Shown: positions 46,479 through 58,882, counted from the first letter of the stretch. The stretch is 64,000 nt of DNA from Eunapius fragilis (GCA_963681505.1 OY811972.1:9256775-9320774); one strand, 5' to 3'. Made by a program: numbers and translations. The notes: generated from the sequence alone by a model not told the origin.

Positions 46479-47609
46479 GAAAAGTCGTGCAAGATCTTTG
46501 AATTGGTATAACTCCAGAACTGAAAAATGAAAGATCAACATTGCTGTTTAAACCAAAATATATACCAATGACCAGCTTAACCTTAATTCTCCAGGTTCAA
46601 GTCCTACGCGTAGGACCAATATTTGAAAATTCATTATAAACACATGTAGATATGCAGTTTTTGGCATCCATTTCTCTACTGCTGTTTGATGTGTTGATCA
46701 TGCTAAATTTACCAATTGTCAGCCTATTTTTTAAATCACACCCTTGGTTACACGATGCTAATAATACGGTTCTTTAAAATGCATTACATGTACGTAGAGA
46801 ATTTAATTGTCACAGAAAAAATACGAAAAGTATAACGTGTTTTGAATATTTTTTTAAGCATGATGTGTGTGCTATTTTATATACATTGAATGGCAGTGTT
46901 TTTACTCTAATTGGTTTTGCCATTTTTACTGAAAAGACACTGTACGTTTTCAAGATTTTGTCCATTCACTTGGCTATTCCTGCAACATGCGTCTGACAAA
47001 TACCTATCGTTCATAAGCTTGTGGAGCTAGCAATTTCCAAATCTACAATGTACTTTTTTATATGCTTAGTGCAAAAGACCTGTCTTACTTTCAACATGTT
47101 GCTCTGATCTTCCCAACATTACTTCTTAGTACTTTAAGTTGCTTTGCGATTTACCGCAAATACATCTTTTAGCAATGCAGTATTGATTGTATTTGACAAT
47201 CTTTTAAGAATTGCAAGAAAGTAAAAATATTTTCTGAATTAATAACCATTTCTACAGTACAATGAGATTTTGGTTTGTTCTTTGATCATATGAGTTTGCT
47301 AAAAAATTAATTTTAACTTGCGTCCTACGCGTAGGACAATGCGTGGGATGAAGTGAGATTAAAGGTTAAAGTTATTGATGAGTAAATATTAAAATTATTG
47401 CTCAGTTTATAAACACCTTGACAATGCTTTGATCAACATTCAACACAACACAGCTGGGTGGTGTGTTGATCAAAGAACTGAGCAATAATTTCTCATCAAT
47501 AACTTTAAGCTGGTCATTGGTATATTTTTTGGTTTAAACAGCAAATTTTTTTATTCAGTTCTGGAGTTATACCAATTCAAAGATTTTGCATGACTTTTCA
47601 ATCACACTG
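46479..47609. mobile_element. Fold-back element with mariner-like ends, interrupted by a second element
   Basis: The ends are CAGGGTGATTGAAAAGTC and, reversed, CAGTGTGATTGAAAAGTC, each outside bordered by TA. The arms continue inward (ATCTTTGAATTGGTATAACT / complement, TGACCAGCTTAA.., ATTGATGAG..), so without the nested insert it is a long hairpin of about 340 bp. TA flanks and ACAGGGTG-type ends are typical of mariner-like elements (inference). Confidence 0.6.
46581..47365. mobile_element. 785-bp TTAA-flanked element nested in the fold-back element
   Basis: Bordered by TTAA at 46577-46580 and 47366-47369. The ends are CCTTAATTCTCC and, reversed, CCTTTAATCTCAC. The opposite arm of the host element (47500-47530) keeps the uninterrupted sequence ATAACTTTAAGCTGG, giving a direct empty-site comparison. 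Near both ends is the palindrome GTCCTACGCGTAGGAC. There is no transposase. CCTT.. ends with TTAA duplications suggest piggyBac-type mobilisation. Confidence 0.75.
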
Positions 47610-47611
47610 TA

Positions 47612-47960
47612 TAATTTGTTTGATAGCCTTAAAAATAAAACAATAGAAGTACCATTTACATGTACACACTGTAATTGTGTCTCATAATGTTTATAAATAG
47701 ATGGGTAATTTTCATGAGCATATACTACTGTAGCCGAGTTCTAGAGTGGATTACAAATTTGTGAGAGAAGTATCCAATATCCAAGGTTTACAGGCTAGCT
47801 AGTTCAAATGTTACTTTATCCATGCATATGTTGAATTAAAGTTTACAAAATAAAGATGAACAAAATCTGTTACCATTCCAACAAGGATATATTCCTAAGA
47901 TCCAACAGAAACTAATAATATAGTGGATAATACAAATGTAAGAAACTGCAATAACAGGTG
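47612..47960. repeat. Repeat copy of 43010-43410
   Basis: Collinear match (TTGCCTTAAAAATAAAA.. to ..GAAACTGCAATAACAGGTG). At 47961 it is interrupted by the next element, whereas at 43409 it continues as AACATCAACAATG. Confidence 0.7.
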
Positions 47961-50446
47961 AAATTTGGTATGTGTGTTTAATATGACTGGGAAAGTTATC
48001 ACACCAATTATCACCTTTTGTCATGAATTAGATTAGGAGATAATGGAGTTTTTATCTTTTATTAACCATTCTGACCTCTCAATACTGGTACCCTCTATCC
48101 TTTATAACCAAAGGTCCAAACATAGCATGTAAGGTATCATTTTAAAGCTCTTAGCGTGCCAAATCTCACAATGTTTAAATGTAATCATTATGTTAATAAA
48201 GATGACTGTTACTATGCAATGAAATGTTTAACCTTATATTACTAAAAAGGGATAGGTAGTTTTTAAAAATGCCACCATTCCCCATTAAGCCCTACCCTTG
48301 CAACATGAGATAATTAAAAAACTTTGGTGGCAAATCATAAAATTTTTGTTCCCTTTTAGAAACCAGTAACCACTTACAGTATTAACTGAAGAGAATACCA
48401 ATAAAAATTACATATAATTACAACAGGTAAATAGGTGGGCTATTACAGTTCTACTTCAGAGTTCTCTCCCACAAAGTATGAGCCTTTTCAGCCTTGGACT
48501 TAGATTCTTCTGAAATGGAGTACCCTCCTCTACCACTGGTACGATTTGGGGGCTCAATAGTGCAAAGAATGTCACTTTCACGAACCCAGCAAGTGTCATC
48601 CTTTTCAGGAAAAACAAACCTCCTACCTCCAACACTAGGATGCATGAACTTTATTTTAAAAATCCCCAAATTCCTCAGATATCTCCTCCACTAGCCCGTA
48701 CCAGACTTCTCCATCGTACATGCATGCGATGTAGCTGCCCTTGGTCACATCAGAGGTATCAACCTGCAGTGATTCCACAACACTGACCACAGCAGTCCTC
48801 TCTCCAGAGGAGATTTCATGAACTGCTAAGGTGCTAGTGGACTGTGGAATGTAGCGATGATATCTCTGAGTTCCCTTTATGGTGCGACTAGTTCTGAAAC
48901 GCTCCTCTAGGGATGCCTCTGCTTCCAGGACTGCTTCTTTGGAAACAAAGTAAAATTGTATTCCCGAAATGCTCTCACTACAAAATGAGAACATATCATG
49001 AGGAGTAATGATTTGGTTGGATACAGGACGTTGCAGGCTGGCTTTAAGTGTGAGGCGCTTTGCAGTACCCCCTATTCCATCACAAGCAGCCTTGCCGTGG
49101 GAGGTCGCAAAGAAGTTCCACTCAGCCAGCAACCTAAAGTCCTCTTGGTGGAAACAGAGGTTTATTAAATTGAAACAATTTTTATACTGGCCTGCACAGC
49201 CATCAGAAAAGTAGTGGACCTTTTTGATGGCTGGATACTTTACTTTCAGGTCTTCTAATATCGTTTTCAGAAAGGCATACACGGTGCTGGTTGTATGCTG
49301 GGTTGTATCACTGATAACGCAGTGGCTGTCAATTCCAAGGGAACTGTCTCCATTTCAGACGTACACAACAAAAGGGTGCAGTGTTGCCTGTGTTTTCCCA
49401 GTGATACTGTTGCGTTCAGGAGTCGATTAGCCAAAGTAAGGTTTCATGCGCCTCTGTTCTGTTTACATTTAACTCCACATTCGGTCATATCATGAATATA
49501 TTAACACCTGACGCCTTACAGTGCCACAGAACCCACGTTTGAAAAAACATAGTCTTTCTACCAATACATATAGTCTGCTAACAGTATGATTTGCCATTGC
49601 ATTTTTTTATCCTTTACTAAAAAGATTGATAGGGCTTTGTGGGGAATGGTGGCATTTTAATTAACAACCTATCCCTTTTGAGCAATACAAGGTTAAATAT
49701 TTCATTGCACTGTAACAGTTACCTTTATTAACATAATAATTACATTTAAACATTGTTTATTAACATCCTAGTGTTGGAGGTAGGAGGTTTGTTTTTTCCT
49801 GAAAAGGATGACACTTGCTGGGTTCGTGAAAGTGACATTCTTTGCACTATTGAGCCCCCAAATCGTACCAGTGGTAGAGGAGGGTACTCAATTTCAGAAG
49901 AATCTAAGTCCAAGGCTGAAAAGGCTCATACTTTGTGGGAGAGAACTCTGAAGTAGAACTGTAATAGCCCACCTATTTACCTGTTGTAATTATATGTAAT
50001 TTTTATTGGTATTCTCTTCAGTTAATACTGTAAGTGGTTACTGGTTTCTAAAAGGGAACAAAAATTTTATGATTTGCCACCAAAGTTTTTTAATTATCTC
50101 ATGTTGCAAGGGTAGGGCTTAATGGGGAATGGTGGCATTTTTAAAAACTACCTATCCCTTTTTAGTAATATAAGGTTAAACATTTCATTGCATAGTAACA
50201 GTCATCTTTATTAACATAATGATTACATTTAAACATTGTGAGATTTGGCACGCTAAGAGCTTTAAAATGATACCTTACATGCTATGTTTGGACCTTTGGT
50301 TATAAAGGATAGAGGGTACCAGTATTGAGAGGTCAGAATGGTTAATAAAAGATAAAAACTCCATTATCTCCTAATCTAATTCATGACAAAAGGTGATAAT
50401 TGGTGTGATAACTTTCCCAGTCATATTAAACACACATACCAAATTT
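47961..50446 (-). mobile_element. Transposon fragment with 0.68-kb inverted repeats
   Basis: 47961-48642 and 49764-50446 are reverse complements with about one indel and few mismatches. Each arm carries the last 60-odd codons of the same transposase-like gene plus AT-rich sequence. The left arm is joined to the main coding part on the minus strand; the right arm (49764-49956, plus strand) is an orphan copy. Bases 49625-49757 are a further, more diverged direct repeat of 50110-50238. Confidence 0.8.
48451..49380 (-). pseudogene. Transposase-like protein C-terminal half, frameshifted
   Basis: Minus strand, from about 49352 to 48656: VISDTTQHTTSTVYAFLKTI, then KVHYFSDGCAGQYKNCFNLI, AEWNFFATSHGKAACDGIGG and, near the end, GSYIACMYDGEVWYGLVEEI. 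Upstream, in frame, a TGA precedes NGDSSLGID. After EEFGDF a stop follows because of one extra base in a T run. In the next frame the protein goes on as KIKFMHPSVGGRRFVFPEKD through to HTLWERTLK-stop (48451). The D-GCAGQYKN and HGK-CDGIGG blocks belong to a transposon-derived family widespread in invertebrate genomes, with acidic residues suited to a DDE-type enzyme. I cannot name the superfamily with confidence. Confidence 0.65.
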
Positions 50447-51560
50447 AATCTAAATCTGAGAGGGTGCAGTGTTTTAAACAAGGGGTCATTGGGTGATCTG
50501 CCATAGAATGACCCAGTTCCTGTGTTCAATAATTGTGTATAATACATGTGTTCTCCAAATAGTGCACATGTGTTAGACAATTTGTACAATTACAGGTTCC
50601 AATTAACATAAGAGACAGATAGTAATTGTAGTGCCTTTTAGTTGTGAGTATGTATCTGCTGCTGTGTATCGTATAATAACTTTGGAATTTGATTATCGAA
50701 CAAACTAATTATGTGGGTGTGTTCACCAATTACAATACATCACATGTAGACTGTGCTAATCATTTGAAAACTGTTTTCCCAAGTTCTGTAAAATAGCATT
50801 AACCCTTCACTACAATGTAGGGTCACCAAATCTGCATAATAAAGACACATGTACATGTATGTTTATCAATTGCACGTAATATTAGTTGACCAATATTTAT
50901 CCAACCATGGGATGTGTTATCACTAATATGCTAAATGTAACGATCAGAGCACAAAGGAATGCTTATCAAAAAACTGACATTTTGACAATTATATTAATTA
51001 GGTATATGGGGGTGAATATCTCTCTAGTGAGGATGGTAGCTAGGGTCATCGAAAGTAGAAGAATTGTTCCAGGTTTAAACTTAATAATCAATATTAAAAC
51101 AATCATCATTTGATTTTGATGAGTTATCATTTATTTCTGAATTGTACTCACCAAAATAGTCTCGTAGACCAGACAGACCTACATCGTAATTCAGTTATGA
51201 AGTTGGGTGTGGCCCGACGATCGATATACTTTACAGGCTCTGCTCAACAAGTGTGTAGCGCTATTGGGCCTACAGTATGTTTACCAAATGTGTACAACTA
51301 TTAGTCCCGTGTTCTCCAATGAGTTGCGTGAAAATATCAGACACTTGACTCAAACTCAATCCTTTATAGCTATAACAATTCCCGGCGGGTGTACCAGGAA
51401 TCATGCAGGAAGACAGGCACAAACAACACACAATATTAGCGCCAAGAGGTATTACCTGCATTGGAATCCCGTCCTTTAGGAAGCACTCCCGCTGTTAAAG
51501 AGCTTCATCAATAGAGTAAACAGCTGCAGATCCCTGTCTAATTAAATTTTTAAAAAATGA
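50447..51560. repeat. Paralog of 27120-28040, no gene
   Basis: From about 50680 the match to 27.1-28.0 kb is collinear. Bases 50483-50516 form a small hairpin GGGTCATT../..AATGACCC next to the transposon's right arm. Confidence 0.65.
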
Positions 51561-52480
51561 ATTAACTACAAGACATTAGGTAGGCCTATTAGCATTTTGC
51601 GTCATTAGATGTAACTGCATGCATGTACCTTATAATTCTTTGTGGCAAGCTTAAGCCATGCAGTAACTCGTGAATTCGAAGTGAGTTTTTGATGGCCTGG
51701 TTCGTTATCTTTTACGCTAACGTAAATGCGTTGAGACTTAATTCTGAGTCATCGTTAAGGGTTCTGATACACACTTCAGCATAAGTGTATGCATACTAGT
51801 AGCTAGATTATAATCAATGGAGTCACGGTCTCACTGTCTTCACTAGAGAAGTGAATCACGCTCTATAATAATTGCTGGATCATCAACAGAACATCTTTAA
51901 TAGCCATCCTGGCCACGAAGCGTCTGCCTAGTTGGGCGTAGCCCGACCTTCGCGTGTTGGCGTATTAATACGCGAAGGTCGGGCTACACCCAACTATATC
52001 TAGCTCCTGTCTTCATGACCGCTTTTAATATAGGGCTTTAATTTGTTTATGTGTTATTTTTACCGTCATCAACACAAAATGAATTTGGGATCACAATCTG
52101 TTTTTTCAATTTTATGATGAATCATTCTAAATTCAACAAGGCATACAATTTCTGTATGGCTGCGTCACCATGCATGCTGAGAGGATCTGGCACAATGTGG
52201 AGCCAGTTAACTTATGTTGTGTATCTTAGTAGTTGTAGATAGTAAGGGTGTAAAATGGAAGGGAACATGGTAGCGAGAAACATAAATGAGTATGTAACAC
52301 GCGTAAATGATATTTTATCATCCAAATAATGCTAGTCGTCTTTTATCTTTAAAGTTTGGCCCCCCTGTCCTGTACTTTAAAAGGGGGTCATCCATTTATG
52401 AGGTCAATGTTTCAGTGCATTTATTTTCAGGCCATGTTTATTTTTAGGCCATTTATTTTTAGGCCATGTTCACCAATACA
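51561..52480. repeat. Retroelement-free counterpart of the 28-34.9 kb locus
   Basis: Continues from the 27-28 kb paralog through about 200 bp of unique sequence into the hairpin repeat (51765-52025, stem at 51931-51994). It then runs into 52030-52400, which matches 34195-34430 plus 34898-35070. It lacks both inverted-repeat elements and the RLE retroelements. Confidence 0.7.
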
Positions 52481-53400
52481 TGTCCATAGTTAACAGTTTT
52501 AGTCGTATTTGAATGGGCAGATGAAAAAACAATGCTTACTTGACATATCTATGCTCTAATGATATTAGCTGGAGATAATGTTGGCTCCAGTACAGAATGC
52601 TCCAGTAGGTAGTCTGGTAGCACACAGATGACATTATAAATCCTGGTAGGTAATTCCCATATATTGGCACCATGGTTACATGCCACAGACCACACTTTTG
52701 CCCATGGTGTACAAAACATCATTATATGTAAACACATGTACATTGTAATACATCATCATCATACATACATGTACATACATCAGTTGAACTATTTATAGCT
52801 ACAAATGTACTAACAGTCTAAGCTAGAACACCATATCACACAACACTACACTACCTCCATGCTACAAACATACTATTGCTACTTCTAAATATGCTATAGT
52901 GTATACAATGTCTTTCATTGTTCAGCCAGGACCACATGGTCACAGGATGAGAGGGCATCAATCAGCTTCTTGGTGGAGAGTGGAGCTGTGCTTATGTTGT
53001 AACAGTTGAGATTTCCAATCACAAGGATAGGGAAGGGAGATATATCCACCACACAATACTCTCAAGTGGGGAGGCAGTGCTAATGGAAGAAAAAGGTTGT
53101 AACAGTTGGGTTGTTGAAGATGACAGTTCAACCAATTAATTACACATCCAGATTGGCAACAATGTACGGTATTAAAAGGAAGGTTGAAATAAACATTCAG
53201 AGCAACATGCACAGTCAAGTAATGTCTTGACATACCTCATTAATGCCCACCACACGGCAGTGAAACACAGTGCATCCTTTAGCTCAAGGTGTAAAAATCA
53301 AGTTGAGAAATGAAGAATGAAATGAAGTTGAGAACCATACACACATATTCACACATACACACACATGTACCACACACATGCACGCACACATGTACACCAG
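52481..53400. repeat. Paralogous block, copy 2
   Basis: Collinear with 35640-36480. It keeps the minus-strand 61-codon open frame (52549-52743 region). Confidence 0.7.
52899..52982 (-). pseudogene. Death-domain C-terminal fragment with premature stop
   Basis: KKLIDALSSCDHVVLAEQ, then TGA where the intact gene has a Leu codon (TTA/TTG type), then KTLYTL-stop. A decayed copy of the end of the gene at 55612. Confidence 0.7.
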
Positions 53401-53488
53401 GGGGAGAAATTATGAGGCAATATGTACGGCAGGGTGCAATGAGCCTAGCCTAGTAATCGGCAGGAGACAGGAGTGCCCGTGTGTTGGC

Positions 53489-53916
53489 TCACATCAAAGT
53501 CAGGCTAAGCCTGCCATACAATAGACAGGTAGCATGGGACTTGGAGCAATTTCCCCTGGTGGCTAGGCGAGAGGCAAGGCGTGATAAAGTCTGCATAGCT
53601 TCTGCACCCCAGCACCCATAAGTCTCCACTGCTATGGGGATACATGTCCAGCCTAGCTCTGAGCACTTGGCATCATTAACATTGTGCTTGTGCACCTCAG
53701 CTGCCAGAGCTGCAGATCCACTTGTCACACCTGCTTCCAATATAATGTACTTGAATTTAGCGTAGATGTGACAGTCAGATCTAGAGCTGCTGGTTTGCCC
53801 AAATCCCGATGAGGGATAAGGATGTCTGCTGGCTGTGTTCTATGTCCTTCATGCCCCAAACCACTTCCTGCTTCAACTTGAGGACCCAAACTCATCTTAG
53901 ATCTGTCAGTAAACAC
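53489..53916 (-). pseudogene. RLE retroelement C-terminal scrap, frameshifted
   Basis: Minus strand: VEAGSGLGHEGHRTQPADIL, then KPAALDLTVTSTLNSSTLY; a frame slip near 53735; then EAGVTSGSAALAAEVHKHNV and GWTCIPIAVETYGCWGAEAM. The PADI..ALDLTV endonuclease motif is kept. Residues differ much from the 28-31 kb element, so this is another lineage, closer to 17.9 kb or separate. Confidence 0.7.
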
Positions 53917-53919
53917 ACC

Positions 53920-54184
53920 ATTTTCTGCTGTGCGACAAAAACAAAAGGTACAGTGTTTGGATTGATGCTCTTCTGTAGGCTCACACCATCATGCATTTGC
54001 AAAATGTCGATGGATATGGTTATGGTAATTTTTTATGACAAATGTGTGCGTACAATACATTGTAGCCACAGCATTAGGCCTACATGTTAAAAATGGTACT
54101 GGTTTATATATTTAGGACAGCTTTGCCAACCATTCATACAGAGAACACAGATCAATTGCGTTAAGGTCTCTGGCTCATTGAGGC
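53920..54184. other. No feature seen
   Basis: Unremarkable sequence. Confidence 0.35.
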
Positions 54185-55611
54185 AGATGGACGTTGTGGA
54201 CATAGCTAGATTATAATCAATGGAGTCACGGTCTCACTGTCTTCACTAGAGAAGTGAATCACGCCCTATAATAATTGCTGGATCAATAGCCATCCTGGCC
54301 ACGAAGCGTCTGCCTAGTTGGGCATCGCGTGTTGGCGTAGGCCTATTTCAACCAATACGCGAAGGTCGGGCTACGCCCAACTATATCTAGCTCCTGTCTT
54401 CATGACCGCTTTAAAAATAGGCCTACGTCTTTAATTTGTTTATTAAAGTGTAAAGCTGTGTTAAATTTACCGTCATCAACACAAAATGAATTTGGGATCA
54501 CAATCTGTTTTTTTTTTTCAATTATATGATGAATCATTCTAAATTCAACACGGCATACCATTTTCGTATGGCTGCGTCACCATGCATGCTGAGTGGATCT
54601 GGCACTATATATGTGGAGCCAGTTAACTTATGTTGTGTATTTTAGTAGTTATAGATAGTAAGGGTGTAAAATGGAAGGGAACATGGTTGCGAGAAACATA
54701 AATGAGTATGTAGCACGTGTAAACATCCAAATAATGCTAGTAGTCTTTTATCTTTAAAGTTTGGCCCCCCTGTCCTGTACTTAAAAAGGGGATCATCCAT
54801 TTATGAGGTCAATATTTCAGTGCAGGAAAGCATATTCTATAACAACAACGTGAATTTAACACTCATCTTGCCAATAGTAAACCCACAAGTGCATCATTGT
54901 TGGCCGCAGTACCTTTACATACAAAAGTCTTGAGAGATTGGTTGACCTCAGTCCTGGTCTTGAGAAATTGGTCATGGTTTTATGGATGTGCTATTGTATT
55001 AACTGAGCACATCCACTTCAGAAAGGCATATAATTGAGCACTAATACACATAGTGTATTACGCTCATGACAGGTAGCAGCCTCATGAGGTATTATCAGAT
55101 GAGGATGGGAGGCAGTGATGAGGGAAGCTGACCATCGATGTTATGTGTGCAATTGTTCTGGTAGGGAAAAGGGAGTAGTTCCATGCATGTGGACGTGCAC
55201 ACTACACAGGACAATACGTATTTGGGCAGATGATAAAACAATGCTTACTTGACATATTTGTGCTCTAATGATGAGCTGGAGATAATGTTGGCTCCAGTAC
55301 AGAATGCTCCAGTAGGTAGTCTGGTAGCACACAGATGACATTATAAATCCTGGCAGGTAATTCCCATATATTGGCACCATGGTTACATGCCACAGACCAC
55401 ACTTTTGCCCATGGTGTACAAAACATCATTATATGTAAACACATGTACATTGCAATACAACATCGTCATACATACATGTACATACATCAGTTGAACTATT
55501 TATAAAAGCTACAAATGTACTAACAGTGTAAGCTAGAACACCATATCACACAACACTCCAACACTACACTACCTCCATGCTACAAACACACTATTGCTAC
55601 CTGTAAATATG
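54185..55611. repeat. Third copy of the hairpin repeat plus downstream region of the Death-domain gene
   Basis: Hairpin stem at about 54316-54383 (left stem partly deleted). Then come sequences collinear with 34195-35400 and 35690-36050. Bases 55265-55450 hold the minus-strand 61-codon frame downstream of the gene's stop, so in this copy it would be 3' UTR or flank. Confidence 0.65.
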
Positions 55612-55880
55612 CTATAGTCTATACAATGTCTTTAAATGTTCAGCCAGGACCACATGGTCACAGGATGAGAGGGCATCAATCAGCTTCTTCCAGGAGCATG
55701 ACATGTCTGATTCCAACCAGAACTGAATAAGATGGCGTCGGCAATCCGCAACTTGTCCACGATTATTAATATCAATTTCTTCTATCTTTGTAAGGCTAAT
55801 ATGTAGCTGGGTTCCCAGTGACTTCCAATCCACCACGTCTTTAAGAGCACTGAGTATATTTTTATGAGTAAAAGTATGAT
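55612..55880 (-). CDS. Terminal exon: Death domain
   Basis: Begins after a cttcAG acceptor in phase 1 (G from the previous exon + AT = Asp) and ends at TAG (55612-55614). It reads HTFTHKNILSALKDVVDWKS, then LGTQLHISLTKIEEID, RGQVADCRRHLIQFWLESD and SWKKLIDALSSCDHVVLAEH, ending LKTLYRL. About 88 residues with the six-helix Death pattern: W in VDWKSLG, the I-EI helix, RR-LI-FWL and SWKKLIDAL. Death domains assemble by homotypic contacts in apoptosis and innate signalling. Truncated copies of its last third lie at 36049 and 52899. Confidence 0.85.
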
Positions 55881-56045
55881 CTGAAGAAAGACAGAAATAA
55901 ACATGTGATACTGTATATAGGTGATGAAGAATACAAAAATTCATATAAACAGACAAGCGCATGTAAAAGTACTCCACTTCCTAACAACACTGTCACTCAT
56001 GGTACAAATTGTGATGCTAATATAACGTGTAAACTGCAAACATAC

Positions 56046-58061
56046 CATTTGAATACTTTCTTTCCTCTGCAATCCATACAGTGTGATTAGAGGTAAGGTC
56101 CATGTCGGTAGAACAGCTGGTACATGATGCCAGGTTAGGGTCACTATCATATGGTGTGGCCACACCTTTGCAAGATTTATTAGAACAGGCAAAGCCATCT
56201 TTGAGGAGCTTCAAACTATGATAACGGAGAACATCACTACATTTTTTAATACCATCATATATCAGCTTTCGTATTCTGGGACAGGCTGTGGGAACGTCTC
56301 GTGCAGAATCAAGGTGCACCTCTATGAATAATGAGGAATCAATAATGGTGAATTGGGCTGGAAACTTTCTACATTTGAAAGACACGCAGTTCCTATAAAG
56401 ACAAACTGGTACTTTATTCACCTCTAAAACTGAACATTCTGTCTGAATGGAAGAAACTAAGCAACTGAACAATCCAAATGGAACAAGATCATTTTGGAGG
56501 TGCAATAGGAGAGGTTGTGCTGATGCATTATGTCGTCTGATGCTCTCAGGACTAAGAGGGTCCAAAAGAGCTGGCATCAAGTAGTCACCACCTTCCAATG
56601 GAACCATAATGAAGAGGTGGCACATGAGGGCAGTGAAATGCTCTACATTAAATACATCATCCAAAAAATGCTTCTCGAAGCGATTAAAATAAAGAAAATC
56701 TGTGCTGACAATACCATGGTCCCTGAACTTAGAGCACCATGCATTCTTTACACCAGCAATGCCCAACACTTCACCTCCAGCCAGCTCATGTTTACACTGG
56801 ACTAGGTCTGAGATGATGTTTAGGATAACTTGGGGATCACAGAACACTATGTTGCGAAGAGAGGGTACATTATGGTACCATAGCAACAGGTTATATTTGA
56901 CCATGTGCAGGAGAGCTGCTTCTAGGGCTTGCTCATCCATACCTAAGCTCCGTGCCAGCTGAAGACATCTATGAAGGCTGATAACACCTCTTACAGCTGT
57001 GTGCTTTATCTGCATCTCTAGACCAAACCACTTTATAGGCAGGGAAGGAGTGGCTTCATCATTGCAGTGATCTACTATTGCATGCCTTAGCTCACCAGCT
57101 ACCTTTTGGTCATAGGAATCAGGGTTTGCACCATTTATATCCCAGATTACGTCCACACCATTCTTGCATATCAGGTACTCTGAATTCACCATTTGCTTGA
57201 TGACATCACCTTTTCCCCCCTTCGTCTCAGAACACTTATCCTCCTCATCGCGGTGAGTTCCTACTACAAACAAATGAGGACGGAAATCTCTGGCATGTGC
57301 AGCTCTCACACACTGCTCCAACACCTGCTTGTGGGAAGATGGAGACTTGTACGGATTTCCTACTGGTTGACTGTCCTTTCCGTAGAAATAGATCATAGGG
57401 CAGTGGTTGAGACTTTCAGAAAGGTTTATAGCATAGAGAACAACAGAAACCTCTTGAACAAAGACTGGTAAGAGCTCAAGAAACTGGGGCTGACCACCAC
57501 TGTCAATGAACTGGACCAATCTAATGTTTAACACTTTCTTACTGCGTATATTTTTGAATGCTTCTATGAATAGACTATCTACTTCTCCAGTAGCTGGGTT
57601 ATCAAACACGTCACGGTCACTATGATGCTCTGCTTCCAATGGTTCTAGGGTAGATGGTTTAGGAGCTGTCTTAGCTGGTTGAGAACTTTTATTAGTGAGG
57701 TTCTCTGAAGCCATTGGAAGTGATGGAGGTTGAGGTATCTGGGTTTTTGTAGGTGTAGGCTTCAAATGGTATGCACTTGCAAGGACCTGCATCAGCTTAG
57801 CCTCATCAATAACCTCCCACCTACCTGGATCATTCTCATCCACACCTGCTAGTATGGACTTGACAGAGCCAACAAATGCCTGTACTGGGTTATCTGCCAG
57901 TCCTGTGCTAACACGACCGGTGGATTTATCATTACCATCTGGTAGGAGGAGCCTCTTGAGGTGGGTCTTCCCCACACCTGCTACCCCAAGCACCAGGCAT
58001 TTGATAATCGATATATTTACTGAACCTTCCTTCATAGCTTCTTCAAACAATTTTGTTGCCT
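56046..58061 (-). CDS. Roc-COR GTPase exon (2016 bp)
   Basis: Phase 1 in, phase 1 out; acceptor ctattAG, donor GTATGT. It starts EATKLFEEAMKEGS and carries the P-loop GVAGVGKTHLKR (57964-57987). Further on come the G3-like FIDSGGQPQF (about 57490) and the G4-like VVGTHRDEED (about 57255), so a Ras-of-complex (Roc) GTPase. Then follow WFGLEMQIKH, LGMDEQALEAALLHMVKYNL and VFCDPQVILNIISDLV, the look of a COR dimerisation domain. The C-terminal part has cysteine pairs (CSNKSCKG, CTSC) and VWIAEE. The insert between P-loop and G3, about 150 residues with SLPMASENLT.., is long and low-complexity. A P-loop NTPase of another STAND type is less likely, given DxGGQ. Its 3' 207 bp are duplicated at 40231. 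Confidence 0.85.
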
Positions 58062-58882
58062 CTAATAGAGATAGAAAATCATATTTACACAAAAGCAACA
58101 CACTTGAAGATCAATATTTCATCATCACTGCATGGTCTCTTTTCATCAGATCTTAAGTGTGTTTGGTCCAATAATACCTCACAGTTGCCACTTCATAAGG
58201 GTGTTAAGGGTTGTTATTTATGTACTTAGAAAGTACTCATTAATTAAATTACCATATATTTGACACACTTAAGGATATTTCAGTAAATATGAGGAAATAA
58301 CCAGTCGCATGCATGGTTTACAGAATTGAGCTTTGAAAGCCCTTTTATAATAGACATCCAGTCCTTGGTATATTGTAACAACTGGCCCTATGCCATGCTG
58401 GGAGAACCATTCCCATCGTGTCACCATAATGCATTGCTCAGCTGGAATAGATATTAATGCACTACACAGCAAGCCCATGTATTGTTCATTATGCAACTCA
58501 AATTTTATATATGAGATAATGTAGTTGCATCATGTACAACAGTTAGAATTGTAGCCACCCCACCAGCCCAATGATGAATGCACATGTAGGGAGATGGTCA
58601 TCACACTGGTTGGCTGTCATCATTGCAACAATAAAAATTAATGAAACTTAGCTAATGATACTGTGCACCCAAGTTTTAAAATTTCATCCCACTAAGTGTA
58701 CCAGTGATGGTCCTCCCTAAGCCAACATATTTAATGAGTCACTTCTCAATGCAATTGAAAAAAGAAGTGTTTGCTATATGTACATGTACTGTACAAGTAA
58801 CAGGACTACAGTGTACATATACATAAAACTAAGCTCCAATGCAATACACAGGTCTAAACAACAGGTGACATGGACAGCTTAC

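Noticed and set aside
56530..58156. Plus-strand open frames opposite the Roc-COR exon
   Set aside because: Antisense shadows of a clear coding exon.
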